Positions 25,720 through 34,166 are shown, numbered from the stretch's first letter. The stretch is 64,000 nt of DNA from Guptibacillus hwajinpoensis (GCF_020171785.1 NZ_JAIVAE010000006.1:62001-126000), one strand, 5' to 3'. Program-made: numbers and translations. The notes: generated from the sequence alone by a model not told the origin.

Positions 25720-26431
25720 TCAGAACGGAGAGGCGCTTTATCTCCAAATAAAAGATGTTCTGATCGACCGCATTCAGAGTGGAACGTGGAAACCAAATAC
25801 GATCATTCCAACAGAGCAAGCGCTCATCAAGGAATTTGGTGTTAGCCGGACGACGATTCGTCAGGCCATTGCGATTCTCGTTCAAAATGGTTTGCTCGAA
25901 AAGAAACAGGGTCATGGCACGATCGTAAAGCCACATCAATTGGTAGGTAACCTTGGGCAGTTAAAAGGTTTTGCGGAAGAAGTAATGGAAAAAGGGCAGG
26001 TTCCTTCATCCAAATTGATACGAGCTGAATTTAAGGAAAACCTTTTTCATGAAAGTGAAATGCTTCAAGTGGCTGAAGGAGCTCCGATTCTTCTCGTTGA
26101 ACGCATACGGTTTGCGGATGAGACGCCTGTTGCCCTTGAACGAACGTGCTGGCCAGAGTCAATTGGAAAGATACTTATGCAGCATGATTTAAATAAAGCG
26201 AAATACTATGAAATTCTAGAAAACTATCAGGTTTATTTAAACAAAGCAAAAGAGCGAATTGCCGCGATTAACGCTACGATTGATGAAGCAGATTCATTGG
26301 CGATCCGGCCGGGTGAAGCATTACTTGAAATGACGCGTCTCAGCTATGGATTGAATGATCATCCAATCGAATATACAAAAACGAAATACAGAAGTGATCA
26401 GTACCATTACAATATTGAATTGAAACGATAG
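25709..26431 (+). CDS. GntR-family (HutC/UTRA) transcriptional regulator
   Basis: 240 residues. It has an N-terminal winged helix (ALYLQIKDVLIDRIQSGTW; EFGVSRTTIRQAIAILVQNGLL; KKQGHGTIV) and a C-terminal UTRA effector domain (LLVERIRFADETPVALERTCWP; DHPIEYTKTKYRSDQYHY). The ATG at 25709 overlaps the end of the kinase gene by 11 nt; the open frame continues upstream but the domain starts here. It is the local specific regulator of the island and would respond to a pathway intermediate such as a sugar phosphate. No operator palindrome was found with confidence. Confidence 0.9.
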   Translation: MSINQNGEALYLQIKDVLIDRIQSGTWKPNTIIPTEQALIKEFGVSRTTIRQAIAILVQNGLLEKKQGHGTIVKPHQLVGNLGQLKGFAEEVMEKGQVPSSKLIRAEFKENLFHESEMLQVAEGAPILLVERIRFADETPVALERTCWPESIGKILMQHDLNKAKYYEILENYQVYLNKAKERIAAINATIDEADSLAIRPGEALLEMTRLSYGLNDHPIEYTKTKYRSDQYHYNIELKR

Positions 26432-26446
26432 AAGGGAGAAATGATG

Positions 26447-27337
26447 ATGCCATTTATTAACGGAAAAACAATGCTGGATCATGCTTTTCAAAATGGATAT
26501 GGGGTAGGGGCATTTAGCGCACATAACGCAGAAACCGTGCTAGCGATTTTTGAAGCAGCTGCAGAGGAAAAGGCACCTATTATGATACAAGTGGGGCAGA
26601 AAGTAATTCAAACCCTGGGCATGGAAGCATTAAAAGGGTTGATCGATACGTATGAAAGAGAGTTTGATGTTCCTGTCGCGATTCACCTTGATCACAGCCG
26701 TCAGTTCGAGCAAACGATGCAAGCTGTGCAAATGGGCTTCCAATCCGTCATGTTTGATGGGTCTGGTTTATCTTTTGAAGAAAACACGGCAACCACGAAA
26801 AAAGTGGTCGATATTGCAAGAGCACTTGGGATTGGATCAGAAGGAGAAATCGGTAAAATCGGTGGCACGGAAGATGACATTACGGTTGATGAAAAGGATG
26901 CACTGATTACAACGACAGAAGAAGCCGTCGCTTTCGTAGAAGCAACAGATGTGGATTACCTCGCCGTATCGATTGGAACAGCACACGGAATTTATAAAGA
27001 AACGCCTAACCTTCGTTTCGAGCGATTAAAAGAAATTGTTGATGCAGTCAAGCGTCCAGTTGTCCTACACGGCGGATCCGATGTGCCGGATGAGCAGGTG
27101 CAACGAGCGATTTCACTAGGTATTGCGAAAATCAATGTGGACACTGAGCTTCGTCAGGCATTTACGAGAGGCGTTCAAGAAGCTTTTGCAGAAAACCCGG
27201 ATGATATTGTGCTCGCTAGTTCACTTGGTCTCGGTCGCTTACGCATGAAAGAAAAAGTTCAGGAAAAGATTCGCGTATTTGGTAGTCAGGGGAAAGCAGA
27301 AGAACTTTTGTCAGGTAAAAAGGTCGTAACGTTATAA
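26447..27337 (+). CDS. Class II fructose-bisphosphate-aldolase-family enzyme, proposed sulfofructose-1-phosphate aldolase
   Basis: About 296 residues of the zinc-dependent class II aldolase family. The metal ligands lie in HLDHSR, GTAHG and LHGGSD, and SEGEIGKIGG carries the conserved glutamate. Three ATGs occur in tandem; the third (26447) has the best spacing to GAAGGGAG and gives the family start MPF. In this operon it would split sulfofructose-1-phosphate into dihydroxyacetone phosphate and sulfolactaldehyde. E. coli uses an unrelated class I enzyme (YihT) for that step. A tagatose- or fructose-bisphosphate role is the alternative. Confidence 0.82.
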   Translation: MPFINGKTMLDHAFQNGYGVGAFSAHNAETVLAIFEAAAEEKAPIMIQVGQKVIQTLGMEALKGLIDTYEREFDVPVAIHLDHSRQFEQTMQAVQMGFQSVMFDGSGLSFEENTATTKKVVDIARALGIGSEGEIGKIGGTEDDITVDEKDALITTTEEAVAFVEATDVDYLAVSIGTAHGIYKETPNLRFERLKEIVDAVKRPVVLHGGSDVPDEQVQRAISLGIAKINVDTELRQAFTRGVQEAFAENPDDIVLASSLGLGRLRMKEKVQEKIRVFGSQGKAEELLSGKKVVTL

Positions 27338-27357
27338 AAGAGGAGGATGATGTTAAC

Positions 27358-28791
27358 GTGGCTACACAAACTTCAGTTCGAACTTATGGGCTATTCATCA
27401 ATGGGGAATGGCGAGAAAAAACAGCAACAGATGACGTGCTAAACAAGTATACCCAAGAAATAGCAGCGAAAACAGGTACAGCTGATGAACAGGATGTAAC
27501 CGATGCGGTGCAAGCGGCTAAGACAGCATTGAAAACCCCTTTTTCGCCTTACGATCGATACACGGTTTTGCTTAAGGCAGCCGCAACACTTCGAGCTCGT
27601 CAGGATGAGCTTGGAGAAGTGCTTGCTAAGGAAGTTGGAAAGCCTTTAGCGGAGTGTAAAGGTGAAGTAGGTCGTGCTGCTCTAACATTAGAAGTTTCGG
27701 CAGAAGAAGCAAAGCGAATTCACGGCGAAGGTATTCCGGTTGAAGCTGCGCCTGGGTCAGAACAGCGTCAGGCGTATACTAGACGCTTTCCAATTGGGGT
27801 TGTTGCAGCGATCACGCCATTTAACGTACCACTGAATCTTGTGTGCCACAAAATTGGCCCTGCACTTGCAGCTGGCAATAGCGTGGTATTAAAACCAGCT
27901 GAAGTGACGCCGGTTTGTGCGATTCTTTTAACGGAAATATTTGAAGAAGCGGGACTTCCAGCAGGACGCCTAAATTTGATTACGGGAGAGGGAGCAACGG
28001 TAGGCGAATGGCTTCTTTCGAATCAAGATGTGAACATGTTTACCTTCACTGGAAGTCCACGTGTTGGGCAACATATTCGTGAAAAAGCAGGATTGCGTAA
28101 AGTAGCGTTAGAGCTAGGAAACAATTCAGCGACGATTGTGCATCATGATGCCGACGTTGAAACAGCGGCAACGCAGTCAGCGCAAAAAAGTTTTAATAAT
28201 GCAGGGCAAGTTTGTATTTCAGTCCAACGCGTCTATGTCCATGAAGATATTTATGAGCCGTTTCTTGCAAAAATGAAGGAAGTAACAGAAGGACTTGTTT
28301 TAGGTGATCCAATGGACGCGGCGACTGATATTGGCCCGATGATTGCTGAACGTGAAGCAATTCGCGTCGAGAGCTGGGTACAAGAAGCAGTTGATCAGGG
28401 AGCTGTGATTGAAACGGGTGGAAAACGAGATGGCGTTTTCTATCAACCTACGATTCTCACGAATGTGAATGATGATATGAAGGTTTGTCGTCAAGAAGTC
28501 TTTGGTCCGGTCGTAGCGGTAAGCACGTACCGTTCAACAGATGACGTGATTGCGAGAGTGAATGATTCCGAGTATGGTCTTCAAGCTGGGCTCTTTACGA
28601 ATGATCTCGCGTTTACCTTAAAGGCGATCAATGAGGTTCATGTAGGTGGACTCATAATTAATGATACGTCAGGCTATCGTGTTGATCATATGCCATACGG
28701 TGGCGTGAAGAAAAGTGGAACGGGCAAAGAAGGTCCGCGCTATGCGATTGAAGAAATGACGGAAGAAAAAATTATCGTTTTTAACGGATGA
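27358..28791 (+). CDS. Aldehyde dehydrogenase, proposed sulfolactaldehyde dehydrogenase
   Basis: NAD(P)-dependent aldehyde dehydrogenase of 477 residues. The conserved asparagine motif is TPFNVPLN, the glycine-rich FTGSPRVG follows, general base E252 is in LELGNN, and catalytic C286 is in NAGQVCISVQR. It belongs with the lactaldehyde/succinate-semialdehyde-type group. GTG start with AGGAGG about 11 nt upstream. As last gene of the main operon it is placed to oxidise sulfolactaldehyde to sulfolactate. A terminator follows at once. The family is certain; the substrate comes from context. Confidence 0.88.
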   Translation: MATQTSVRTYGLFINGEWREKTATDDVLNKYTQEIAAKTGTADEQDVTDAVQAAKTALKTPFSPYDRYTVLLKAAATLRARQDELGEVLAKEVGKPLAECKGEVGRAALTLEVSAEEAKRIHGEGIPVEAAPGSEQRQAYTRRFPIGVVAAITPFNVPLNLVCHKIGPALAAGNSVVLKPAEVTPVCAILLTEIFEEAGLPAGRLNLITGEGATVGEWLLSNQDVNMFTFTGSPRVGQHIREKAGLRKVALELGNNSATIVHHDADVETAATQSAQKSFNNAGQVCISVQRVYVHEDIYEPFLAKMKEVTEGLVLGDPMDAATDIGPMIAEREAIRVESWVQEAVDQGAVIETGGKRDGVFYQPTILTNVNDDMKVCRQEVFGPVVAVSTYRSTDDVIARVNDSEYGLQAGLFTNDLAFTLKAINEVHVGGLIINDTSGYRVDHMPYGGVKKSGTGKEGPRYAIEEMTEEKIIVFNG

Positions 28792-28798
28792 GAGTAGA

Positions 28799-28833
28799 AA
28801 GGGGGCCGATGAATCGAATCGGTTCCCTTTTCA
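28799..28833 (+). terminator. Terminator after the aldehyde dehydrogenase gene
   Basis: 12-bp stem AAGGGGGCCGAT / ATCGGTTCCCTT with two G-T pairs and a 7-nt loop, running into TTTTCATCC. It closes the main operon before the AEC carrier gene. Confidence 0.75.
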
Positions 28834-28880
28834 TCCTCTAATAGGACGCTATAGCTTTTAGAAGCTGAAGGAGAATGAAG

Positions 28881-29789
28881 ATGTCGATCATAACCATACT
28901 GCTACCGATCTTTTTCGTATTTGGCGTCGGTTATCTTGCGCAGCGCTTTTTAAAATTAGAGACGAGGGTCCTCTCAAATCTCGCGTTATATGTGCTCGTG
29001 CCGCTTCTTGTTTTTCGAACGTTCTATGAACAAGAAATTGATTCGTCCTACGGGTATTTATCGATCTACATGCTTGGTTTGTGCTTTGCACTGATTGGGC
29101 TTGTCAGCATTTTATCGAAAATATACGGCTATACCGAATCAGAACGGTGCGGTTTGGTTTTGTCGAGCGCATTTATGAATAACGGAAATTATGGCACGCC
29201 GCTTGTCCTGTTTCTATTTGGAACGCTCGGAATGGAAACGGCGATTGTGTTAATGGTGCTACAGCAGTTGTTAATGAGCACGCTTGGGGTCTACTATGCG
29301 GCAAAAGGAAGTCCAGATCACGACGGAATTAAAGCAGCCCTTAGAGCAGTGAGAAAAATGCCGATGGTTTACGGTGCCATTGTTGGTCTTTTGTTTCAAT
29401 GGTTACAAATTCCGCTCGGCACGATCCGTGATGGCGTGGACTTGATAGCGGATGCAGCGATTCCCGTTATTATGGTGACGCTCGGCATGCAGCTTGCCAA
29501 TATACGGTTGCGTGCGATTGATTGGCAAAAGCTATCAACGGCGCTATCGCTTAAATTAATGATTGCGCCGCTTATTGCTGCTGGAATTGTTGTATTTATG
29601 CCTGTGGATCCATTGACAAAACAAATTATGATCATTATGGCGGCAACGCCGACTGCCGCCAATACGACGATGTACGCCATTCAATTTCATACGGAACCTC
29701 AAAACGTTTCGAGTGCAACGCTTGTATCTACTGTGTCGAGTTTAGCTACGATGCCAGTGGTGATTTATTTAGCGACGACGTTTGTGTGA
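28881..29789 (+). CDS. AEC-family (auxin efflux carrier type) transporter
   Basis: 302 residues with ten hydrophobic segments in two inverted halves, typical of AEC transporters that move organic anions. Markers are FVFGVGYLAQRFLK at the start, the LSSAFMNNGNYGTPLVLFLFG crossover in the first half, and TPTAANTTMYAIQF in the second. The ATG at 28881 has GAAGGAG 6 nt away, better than the ATG two codons earlier. Right after the proposed sulfolactate-forming dehydrogenase, it is a candidate for exporting sulfolactate or another anionic end product. This is inference; direction and substrate are unknown. Confidence 0.85.
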   Translation: MSIITILLPIFFVFGVGYLAQRFLKLETRVLSNLALYVLVPLLVFRTFYEQEIDSSYGYLSIYMLGLCFALIGLVSILSKIYGYTESERCGLVLSSAFMNNGNYGTPLVLFLFGTLGMETAIVLMVLQQLLMSTLGVYYAAKGSPDHDGIKAALRAVRKMPMVYGAIVGLLFQWLQIPLGTIRDGVDLIADAAIPVIMVTLGMQLANIRLRAIDWQKLSTALSLKLMIAPLIAAGIVVFMPVDPLTKQIMIIMAATPTAANTTMYAIQFHTEPQNVSSATLVSTVSSLATMPVVIYLATTFV

Positions 29790-29798
29790 ACAGCGGTT

Positions 29799-29834
29799 GT
29801 GAGAGGGGTCAGGCTCGAGCCTGGCCCCTCTCAC
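29799..29834 (+). repeat. Dispersed palindrome, copy 3
   Basis: 36-nt palindrome with outer arms GTGAGA / TCTCAC and core GGGGTCAGGCTC / GAGCCTGGCCCC, with one mismatch. The outer arms differ from copy 1 but still pair, so the stem is kept by compensating changes. A GTCCACC hairpin begins 20 nt further on. Confidence 0.85.
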
Positions 29835-29840
29835 AAACAA

Positions 29841-29884
29841 AAAAGGCGAAAGTGTCCACCCCAGGCGGACACTTTCGCCTTTTT
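29841..29884. terminator. Strong bidirectional terminator (GTCCACC hairpin)
   Basis: 13-bp perfect stem GGCGAAAGTGTCC / GGACACTTTCGCC, extended by AAAA/TTTT, followed by a T-run on both strands. It serves the AEC gene and the small minus-strand gene. Its apical part is the motif shared with repeats 1 and 4. Confidence 0.9.
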
Positions 29885-29885
29885 A

Positions 29886-30062
29886 TCATCCTATAAATGA
29901 AGCAATTAATAAGGCAAGAAAGACAAGCGAGATTAACGCAAGAAAGATTACGCCCATTTTGCGAATCGCTGGAGGAAAGCGATCGGTTAGCGGAACTCTT
30001 ATAAGAAAGATCATGATCGCAAGAGAAAGAATAAGTAATAAGAAGTAACCCAAGTATGACAC
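29886..30062 (-). CDS. Small two-helix membrane protein, 58 residues
   Basis: A short open frame that fills an otherwise empty 360-bp gap. It has two strongly hydrophobic segments (residues 4-21, YFLLLILSLAIMIFLI; residues 37-57, GVIFLALISLVFLALLIASF) joined by a charged loop PLTDRFPPAIRKM. The start is GTG 30062 overlapping an AGGTGG site, or TTG three codons later with better spacing. It has a strong terminator directly after the stop. Codon use and hydrophobic pattern look genuinely coding. I recognise no family. Confidence 0.62.
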   Translation of the reverse strand: MSYLGYFLLLILSLAIMIFLIRVPLTDRFPPAIRKMGVIFLALISLVFLALLIASFIG

Positions 30063-30105
30063 CACCTATTTCCGTTTTAAGTGATGTTCCCTAACAATAG
30101 GATGA

Positions 30106-30148
30106 TCAATCATGAAAGCCCGCTTAAGCAGCGGGCTTTCATGATTGA
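30106..30148. terminator. Long hairpin after the iron alcohol dehydrogenase
   Basis: Perfect 18-bp stem with a 7-nt loop (arms ATGAAAGCCCGC / GCGGGCTTTCAT plus TCAATC / GATTGA), two bases from the stop of the minus-strand dehydrogenase. No clean U-run, but it is likely its transcript end and stabiliser. Confidence 0.7.
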
Positions 30149-30150
30149 AT

Positions 30151-31353
30151 TTAAGGGTGCTGAATATTGGCATATGACGCTTCTACAACTTCGCCATTAA
30201 AAGCAGATTGATAGATCGCGCGAATATCGGCTTCGTAAAGAGGAAGCGGGCTTCTGGCAAGAAGTCTTTTCTGTTTCAGACCGTCTTCAGTGAGTGATTC
30301 AAGTGCTGAACTTGGAATATCAAAACCGCTAAGTGTACTTGGAATGCCGACATCCTTAACAAGTCTTTCTAATTGGCGAACGCATTCATAGGAAGCTTCC
30401 TCTTCTGAAAGAAATTGAGAGTTACCACCGAGCGCGTTCAATATATCCCCCATTCGCTTTGTACAGCTTTTTCGAATATATCCCATCACATATGGAAGCA
30501 ACACCGCATTGGATTCTCCATGAGCAATGTGAAACTGACCGCCAAGAGGATAGGCGAGAGCATGAACGCCGGCCACTCCTGCATTAAAGAAGGCAAGGCC
30601 GGCCATATAGCTTCCGTTACTCATATCGATACGTGCTTTCCGATCTTCTCCATTCGTAACGGCGCGTCTGATGGAGCGGCTAATTAGCCGGATTGCTTGT
30701 AAAGCAAGTCCATCCGTCGTCGGACTTGCGTTGACCGAGACGTACGCTTCAATCGCATGGGTAAGGGCATCAACACCTGTTGCCGCGGTAACCTTTGCCG
30801 GTACAGAAAGGGTGAGTTCTGGGTCAACAATCGCTGCATCTGCGAGTAGATAGTCGTGTGTAACGACATCTTTTGAGCTTTCAAGAGAGAGCACCGCGAT
30901 ATTGGTTACTTCAGAACCAGTTCCTGCTGTTGTAGGGATTAGTATTTTAGGGCGGCCTTTGTCCGTAATCTCTCGGTTTCCTGATAAATTGAGATAATCA
31001 CTGGCAGAACCGTCATGTGCCGATAAAACGGCCGTTAATTTGGCGAGATCTAATGCACTTCCTCCGCCTAGGCCGATAACGAGATCGAATGCCTTTTCTT
31101 TCGTATAGCTGACGAGTTCTTCACCAATGGCGAGAGGGGGTTCAGGAACAATATCTGTATAAATGTCGACTGTATACCCTGCATTCTCTAGGGGAATGCG
31201 TACGCGGTCAACGAGACCAATGTCATTTAAAACGGGATCAGTTACAACAAGAATACGCTCAGGCGAGTGCTTCTCTACCTCAGGTAAAAGCTGTTCAAGT
31301 GCCCCCCATCCGGTGTAACTGAGTGGCGTGAAAACAAGTTTTGAAAAAGACAT
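30151..31353 (-). CDS. Iron-containing alcohol dehydrogenase
   Basis: 400 residues of the group III metal alcohol dehydrogenase family. The NAD-binding part carries GLGGGSALDLAK and TTAGTGSEVT. The metal ligands are in the GVDALTHAIEAYVS and HALAYPLGGQFHIAHGESNAV segments. The start is placed at the ATG at 31353, preceded by AAGGAGG; the upstream open frame lacks support. It reduces an aldehyde or oxidises an alcohol with NAD(P). Next to the proposed sulfoquinovose genes, a role reducing sulfolactaldehyde to dihydroxypropanesulfonate is possible, but it is separately transcribed and could be unrelated. Confidence 0.9.
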   Translation of the reverse strand: MSFSKLVFTPLSYTGWGALEQLLPEVEKHSPERILVVTDPVLNDIGLVDRVRIPLENAGYTVDIYTDIVPEPPLAIGEELVSYTKEKAFDLVIGLGGGSALDLAKLTAVLSAHDGSASDYLNLSGNREITDKGRPKILIPTTAGTGSEVTNIAVLSLESSKDVVTHDYLLADAAIVDPELTLSVPAKVTAATGVDALTHAIEAYVSVNASPTTDGLALQAIRLISRSIRRAVTNGEDRKARIDMSNGSYMAGLAFFNAGVAGVHALAYPLGGQFHIAHGESNAVLLPYVMGYIRKSCTKRMGDILNALGGNSQFLSEEEASYECVRQLERLVKDVGIPSTLSGFDIPSSALESLTEDGLKQKRLLARSPLPLYEADIRAIYQSAFNGEVVEASYANIQHP

Positions 31354-31590
31354 ACGGTGTTGCCTCCTTTTGTTTAGATAAGCGTTATACGACAGAGGTT
31401 CGTGATTCAATAAAGAAAACCCTTCATTTAAAATGTGAAGAACTTCTCAATAGAAGACCAATTTTTATGATTGTGGAAAAAGATTTACTGAAATTTCTAG
31501 ATTAAATCGGATGAAAAAAGGTTATAAAAAGGTAATATAGGAGATTTGTATCTTCACCAGATCTGGTTTAAAGCGAAAGGGGAGAGTGAA

Positions 31591-32208
31591 GTGAAACCTT
31601 TATTGTTAACTGGTTTTGAACCTTTTCTTGAGCATCGTCATAACCCAACCGAGCAGATTGTGATGGAATTGGACGAAGAAACGATTGGTGGGTTTGAAAT
31701 TATTTCACGCGTGCTGCCTGTCGATTATGAACGAGCGGCAGAAATGCTGATTGAGTATGTTGAACAGTGTGATCCTGTAGCAGTGATTATGCTTGGACTT
31801 GCTGCGGATCGGACGAAAATTACACCAGAACGTATTGCGATAAATGTGAATGACAGTGTAGAAGATAACGCGGGACACGCCCCTGAAGACCAACCGATTG
31901 TTGAGGGAGGTCCGGCAGCTTATTTTTCCACGCTTCCCATTAAAAAAATGACGGACGCACTCATGCAAAATGGCATCCCTGCCGAAATTTCCAATACGGC
32001 TGGAACCTACCTTTGTAATAACGTCATGTATAGCGTGCTGTATGCGCTTGAACAAAAAGACCTTACGATTCCTGCAGGATTTGTTCATGTGCCACCTACT
32101 TTTGAGATGACGCTTCATCATTCAGCACACACCGGTTTTCCGTTTACGAGTATTCGAGATGCCATTAAAATTATGATTCACGCTCTAGAAGAGGATGTAC
32201 AAAACTAA
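31591..32208 (+). CDS. pcp: Pyroglutamyl-peptidase I (peptidase C15)
   Basis: 205 residues. Removes N-terminal pyroglutamate from peptides in the cytoplasm. The family start is LLLTGFEPF, and the catalytic triad is E80 (TPERIAINV), C142 (GTYLCNNVMY) and H166 (GFVHVPP), all present at family spacing. GTG start at 31591 preceded by GGGGAGAG; the open frame reaching back to 31546 has no start codon with a ribosome site. It stands alone, followed by a terminator, and divergent from the dehydrogenase across about 240 bp. Confidence 0.93.
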   Translation: MKPLLLTGFEPFLEHRHNPTEQIVMELDEETIGGFEIISRVLPVDYERAAEMLIEYVEQCDPVAVIMLGLAADRTKITPERIAINVNDSVEDNAGHAPEDQPIVEGGPAAYFSTLPIKKMTDALMQNGIPAEISNTAGTYLCNNVMYSVLYALEQKDLTIPAGFVHVPPTFEMTLHHSAHTGFPFTSIRDAIKIMIHALEEDVQN

Positions 32209-32218
32209 TATTATTCTT

Positions 32219-32249
32219 AAAAAGCTGAGCCCATTCGGTCAGCTTTTTT
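32219..32249 (+). terminator. Terminator after pcp
   Basis: Stem AAAAAGCTGA / TCAGCTTTTT, 10-nt loop, continuing into a T-run. Confidence 0.85.
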
Positions 32250-32303
32250 CCGATTTGAAACCCATTATAAACGCTACTCGTATAAAGAGTAGGGGGGTTA
32301 ACG

Positions 32304-32603
32304 ATGGCTATTTGTCAGCAATGTCAAACAAAATGGACTTGGAAAGAAACCTTTCGCGCTGTCCTTAATTTTAAAAAATACGATTGCTGTCCATCTTGTG
32401 GAAGTAAACAGTACCCTACTCGCAGGACAAGGAATAACCTGGCTGTGATTCCGAGTAGTGTTGCGGTACTCTGGCTACCGATGCTTGCATTTGATGTTTC
32501 GCTCTCGATTATTTTGCCGGTTGAGCTTGCAATGGCAGTTGTTACGATCGGTATTTTACCGTTCTTTTATCATGTTACGGATTGTGACGAGCCGATGTGG
32601 TAA
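32304..32603 (+). CDS. Small CXXC-CXXC zinc-ribbon membrane protein
   Basis: 99 residues. An N-terminal ribbon C4-x2-C7 ... C29-x2-C32, with the pattern CQQCQTKWTWKETF and CCPSCGSKQYPT, is followed by two hydrophobic segments (about 48-66 and 70-90). This is the 'cxxc_20_cxxc' type of small protein widespread in Bacilli, of unknown function. The start ATG has AGGGGGG seven bases upstream. It has its own short leader, between a terminator and xylulokinase. Confidence 0.8.
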   Translation: MAICQQCQTKWTWKETFRAVLNFKKYDCCPSCGSKQYPTRRTRNNLAVIPSSVAVLWLPMLAFDVSLSIILPVELAMAVVTIGILPFFYHVTDCDEPMW

Positions 32604-32649
32604 TGAACGTCACATTTCTAAAAATTTGAGTTGAAAGGAGCTTCTTCTT

Positions 32650-34134
32650 TTGAGCTATGTGATTGGAATTGATCTTGGAACAAGTGCAGTGAAAGTAATT
32701 GCGGTTGATCAAGAGGGACAAATATGTGCTGAATCCTCAAGGAGCTATCCACTCTATAATCCGAAGTTTGGCTATAGTGAACAAGATCCTGAGGATTGGG
32801 TTAATGAGACGATTGCTGCACTTCAGGACTTAATGTCTCAGCTCCCTTATTCTAATGTGGAAGGTATTAGCTTTTCAGGGCAAATGCACGGCCTCGTTTT
32901 ACTCGATGCAAAAAAGCATCCGCTTCGCCGAGCAATTTTGTGGAATGATACGCGTTCTACGAAACAGTGTCGAACGATTGAGGAACGAGTTGGAGAAAAG
33001 AGACTCTATGAAATCACGAAAAATCCATCCCTTGAAGGCATGACTCTTTCAAAATTATTATGGGTGAAGGAAAATGAACCTGATGTTTATAAAGAAGCGG
33101 AAGTCTTTCTTCTGCCAAAGGATTATGTGCGCTTCAAATTAACAGGCGACCTACATATGGACTACTCAGATGCAGCTGGTACGCTCCTATTAAACATACG
33201 AGAAAAAGCATGGAGTAAAGAAGTGGCTGAAAAAACGGGAATCAACCTTTCACTTTGCCCGCCATTAGTCGAATCTTCCGAGCAGACTGGTAAAGTGAAG
33301 GAAGATCTTGTGCGTGGACTTGATGGTGTGAAAGTGTATGCAGGAGGAGCAGATAATGCATGTGGCGCAGTTGGAGCAGGGATTTTAAAAAATGGGCGAA
33401 CCTTATGTAGTATTGGCACTTCTGGTGTGATTTTGTCATACGAAGAAAGCGCGAACCTGGAGTTTGAGGGGAACGTTCACTATTTTAATCATAGTCAACC
33501 AGATGCTTATTATACGATGGGGGTGACGCTTTCTGCCGGGCAAAGCTTAAGCTGGTTCCGAGAACAATTTGCTGAAGATGTTTCATTTGAAAAGTTACTT
33601 TCTTCTATCAATGAAATTCCACCTGGTGCAAACGGGCTGTTGTTTACTCCGTATTTAGCGGGAGAACGAACGCCGCATGCTGATGCTACGATACGCGGAA
33701 GTTTCATTGGGATGGATACGTTCCATTCGCGATCTCATTTTGTAAAAGCTATATTAGAAGGCATCACGTTTTCGTTGTATGAGTCGATTGTGAAGTTTCG
33801 AGAGAGCGGAAAGCGGATTGATGAAATTGTCTCGATTGGTGGCGGTGCAAAAAACAGAGACTGGCTTCAAATGCAGGCAGATATTTTTGATGCGACCATT
33901 ATTAAATATGAGACGGAAGAAGGCCCGGCCCTTGGAGCTTCTATGCTCGCAGCGTATGGATGCGGTTGGTTTCCGACTCTCGAATCTTGCAGTGTGAGAT
34001 TCTTAAAAGAGAAAGAACGATTTACTCCGAATAAGGAGAGAGTGGGGGCCTATCGTAGACTGTTTCCAATCTATCAATCGGTCTATACAAATACGAAGGA
34101 GTTAAGTGAAAAGTTAACTTCCTATCGACAATAA
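32650..34134 (+). CDS. xylB: Xylulokinase (FGGY family)
   Basis: 494 residues. Phosphorylates D-xylulose with ATP. The FGGY N-terminal block is IGIDLGTSAVKVIAVD, the xylulokinase-specific SFSGQMHGLVLLD is at residues 74-86, catalytic D235 is in GGADNACGAVGAG, and the C-terminal SIGGGAKNRDWLQMQADI motif is present. TTG start with AAAGGAG nine bases before it. No xylose isomerase or xylose transporter is nearby, so it is a solitary kinase gene; another ketose substrate cannot be excluded. It converges on the GGDEF gene through a shared terminator. Confidence 0.88.
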   Translation: MSYVIGIDLGTSAVKVIAVDQEGQICAESSRSYPLYNPKFGYSEQDPEDWVNETIAALQDLMSQLPYSNVEGISFSGQMHGLVLLDAKKHPLRRAILWNDTRSTKQCRTIEERVGEKRLYEITKNPSLEGMTLSKLLWVKENEPDVYKEAEVFLLPKDYVRFKLTGDLHMDYSDAAGTLLLNIREKAWSKEVAEKTGINLSLCPPLVESSEQTGKVKEDLVRGLDGVKVYAGGADNACGAVGAGILKNGRTLCSIGTSGVILSYEESANLEFEGNVHYFNHSQPDAYYTMGVTLSAGQSLSWFREQFAEDVSFEKLLSSINEIPPGANGLLFTPYLAGERTPHADATIRGSFIGMDTFHSRSHFVKAILEGITFSLYESIVKFRESGKRIDEIVSIGGGAKNRDWLQMQADIFDATIIKYETEEGPALGASMLAAYGCGWFPTLESCSVRFLKEKERFTPNKERVGAYRRLFPIYQSVYTNTKELSEKLTSYRQ

Positions 34135-34166
34135 AAATAAGCGAATGCCTCGGCATTCGCTTATTT
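34135..34166. terminator. Bidirectional terminator between xylB and the GGDEF/HD-GYP gene
   Basis: 15-bp perfect stem AAATAAGCGAATGCC / GGCATTCGCTTATTT with a 2-nt predicted loop, A-run on one side and T-run on the other. It touches the stop codon of the minus-strand gene. Confidence 0.88.

Noticed and set aside
31705-32121. 138-residue minus-strand frame opposite pcp
   Set aside because: The plus strand has the complete catalytic triad of pyroglutamyl peptidase; the antisense frame has no recognisable pattern.
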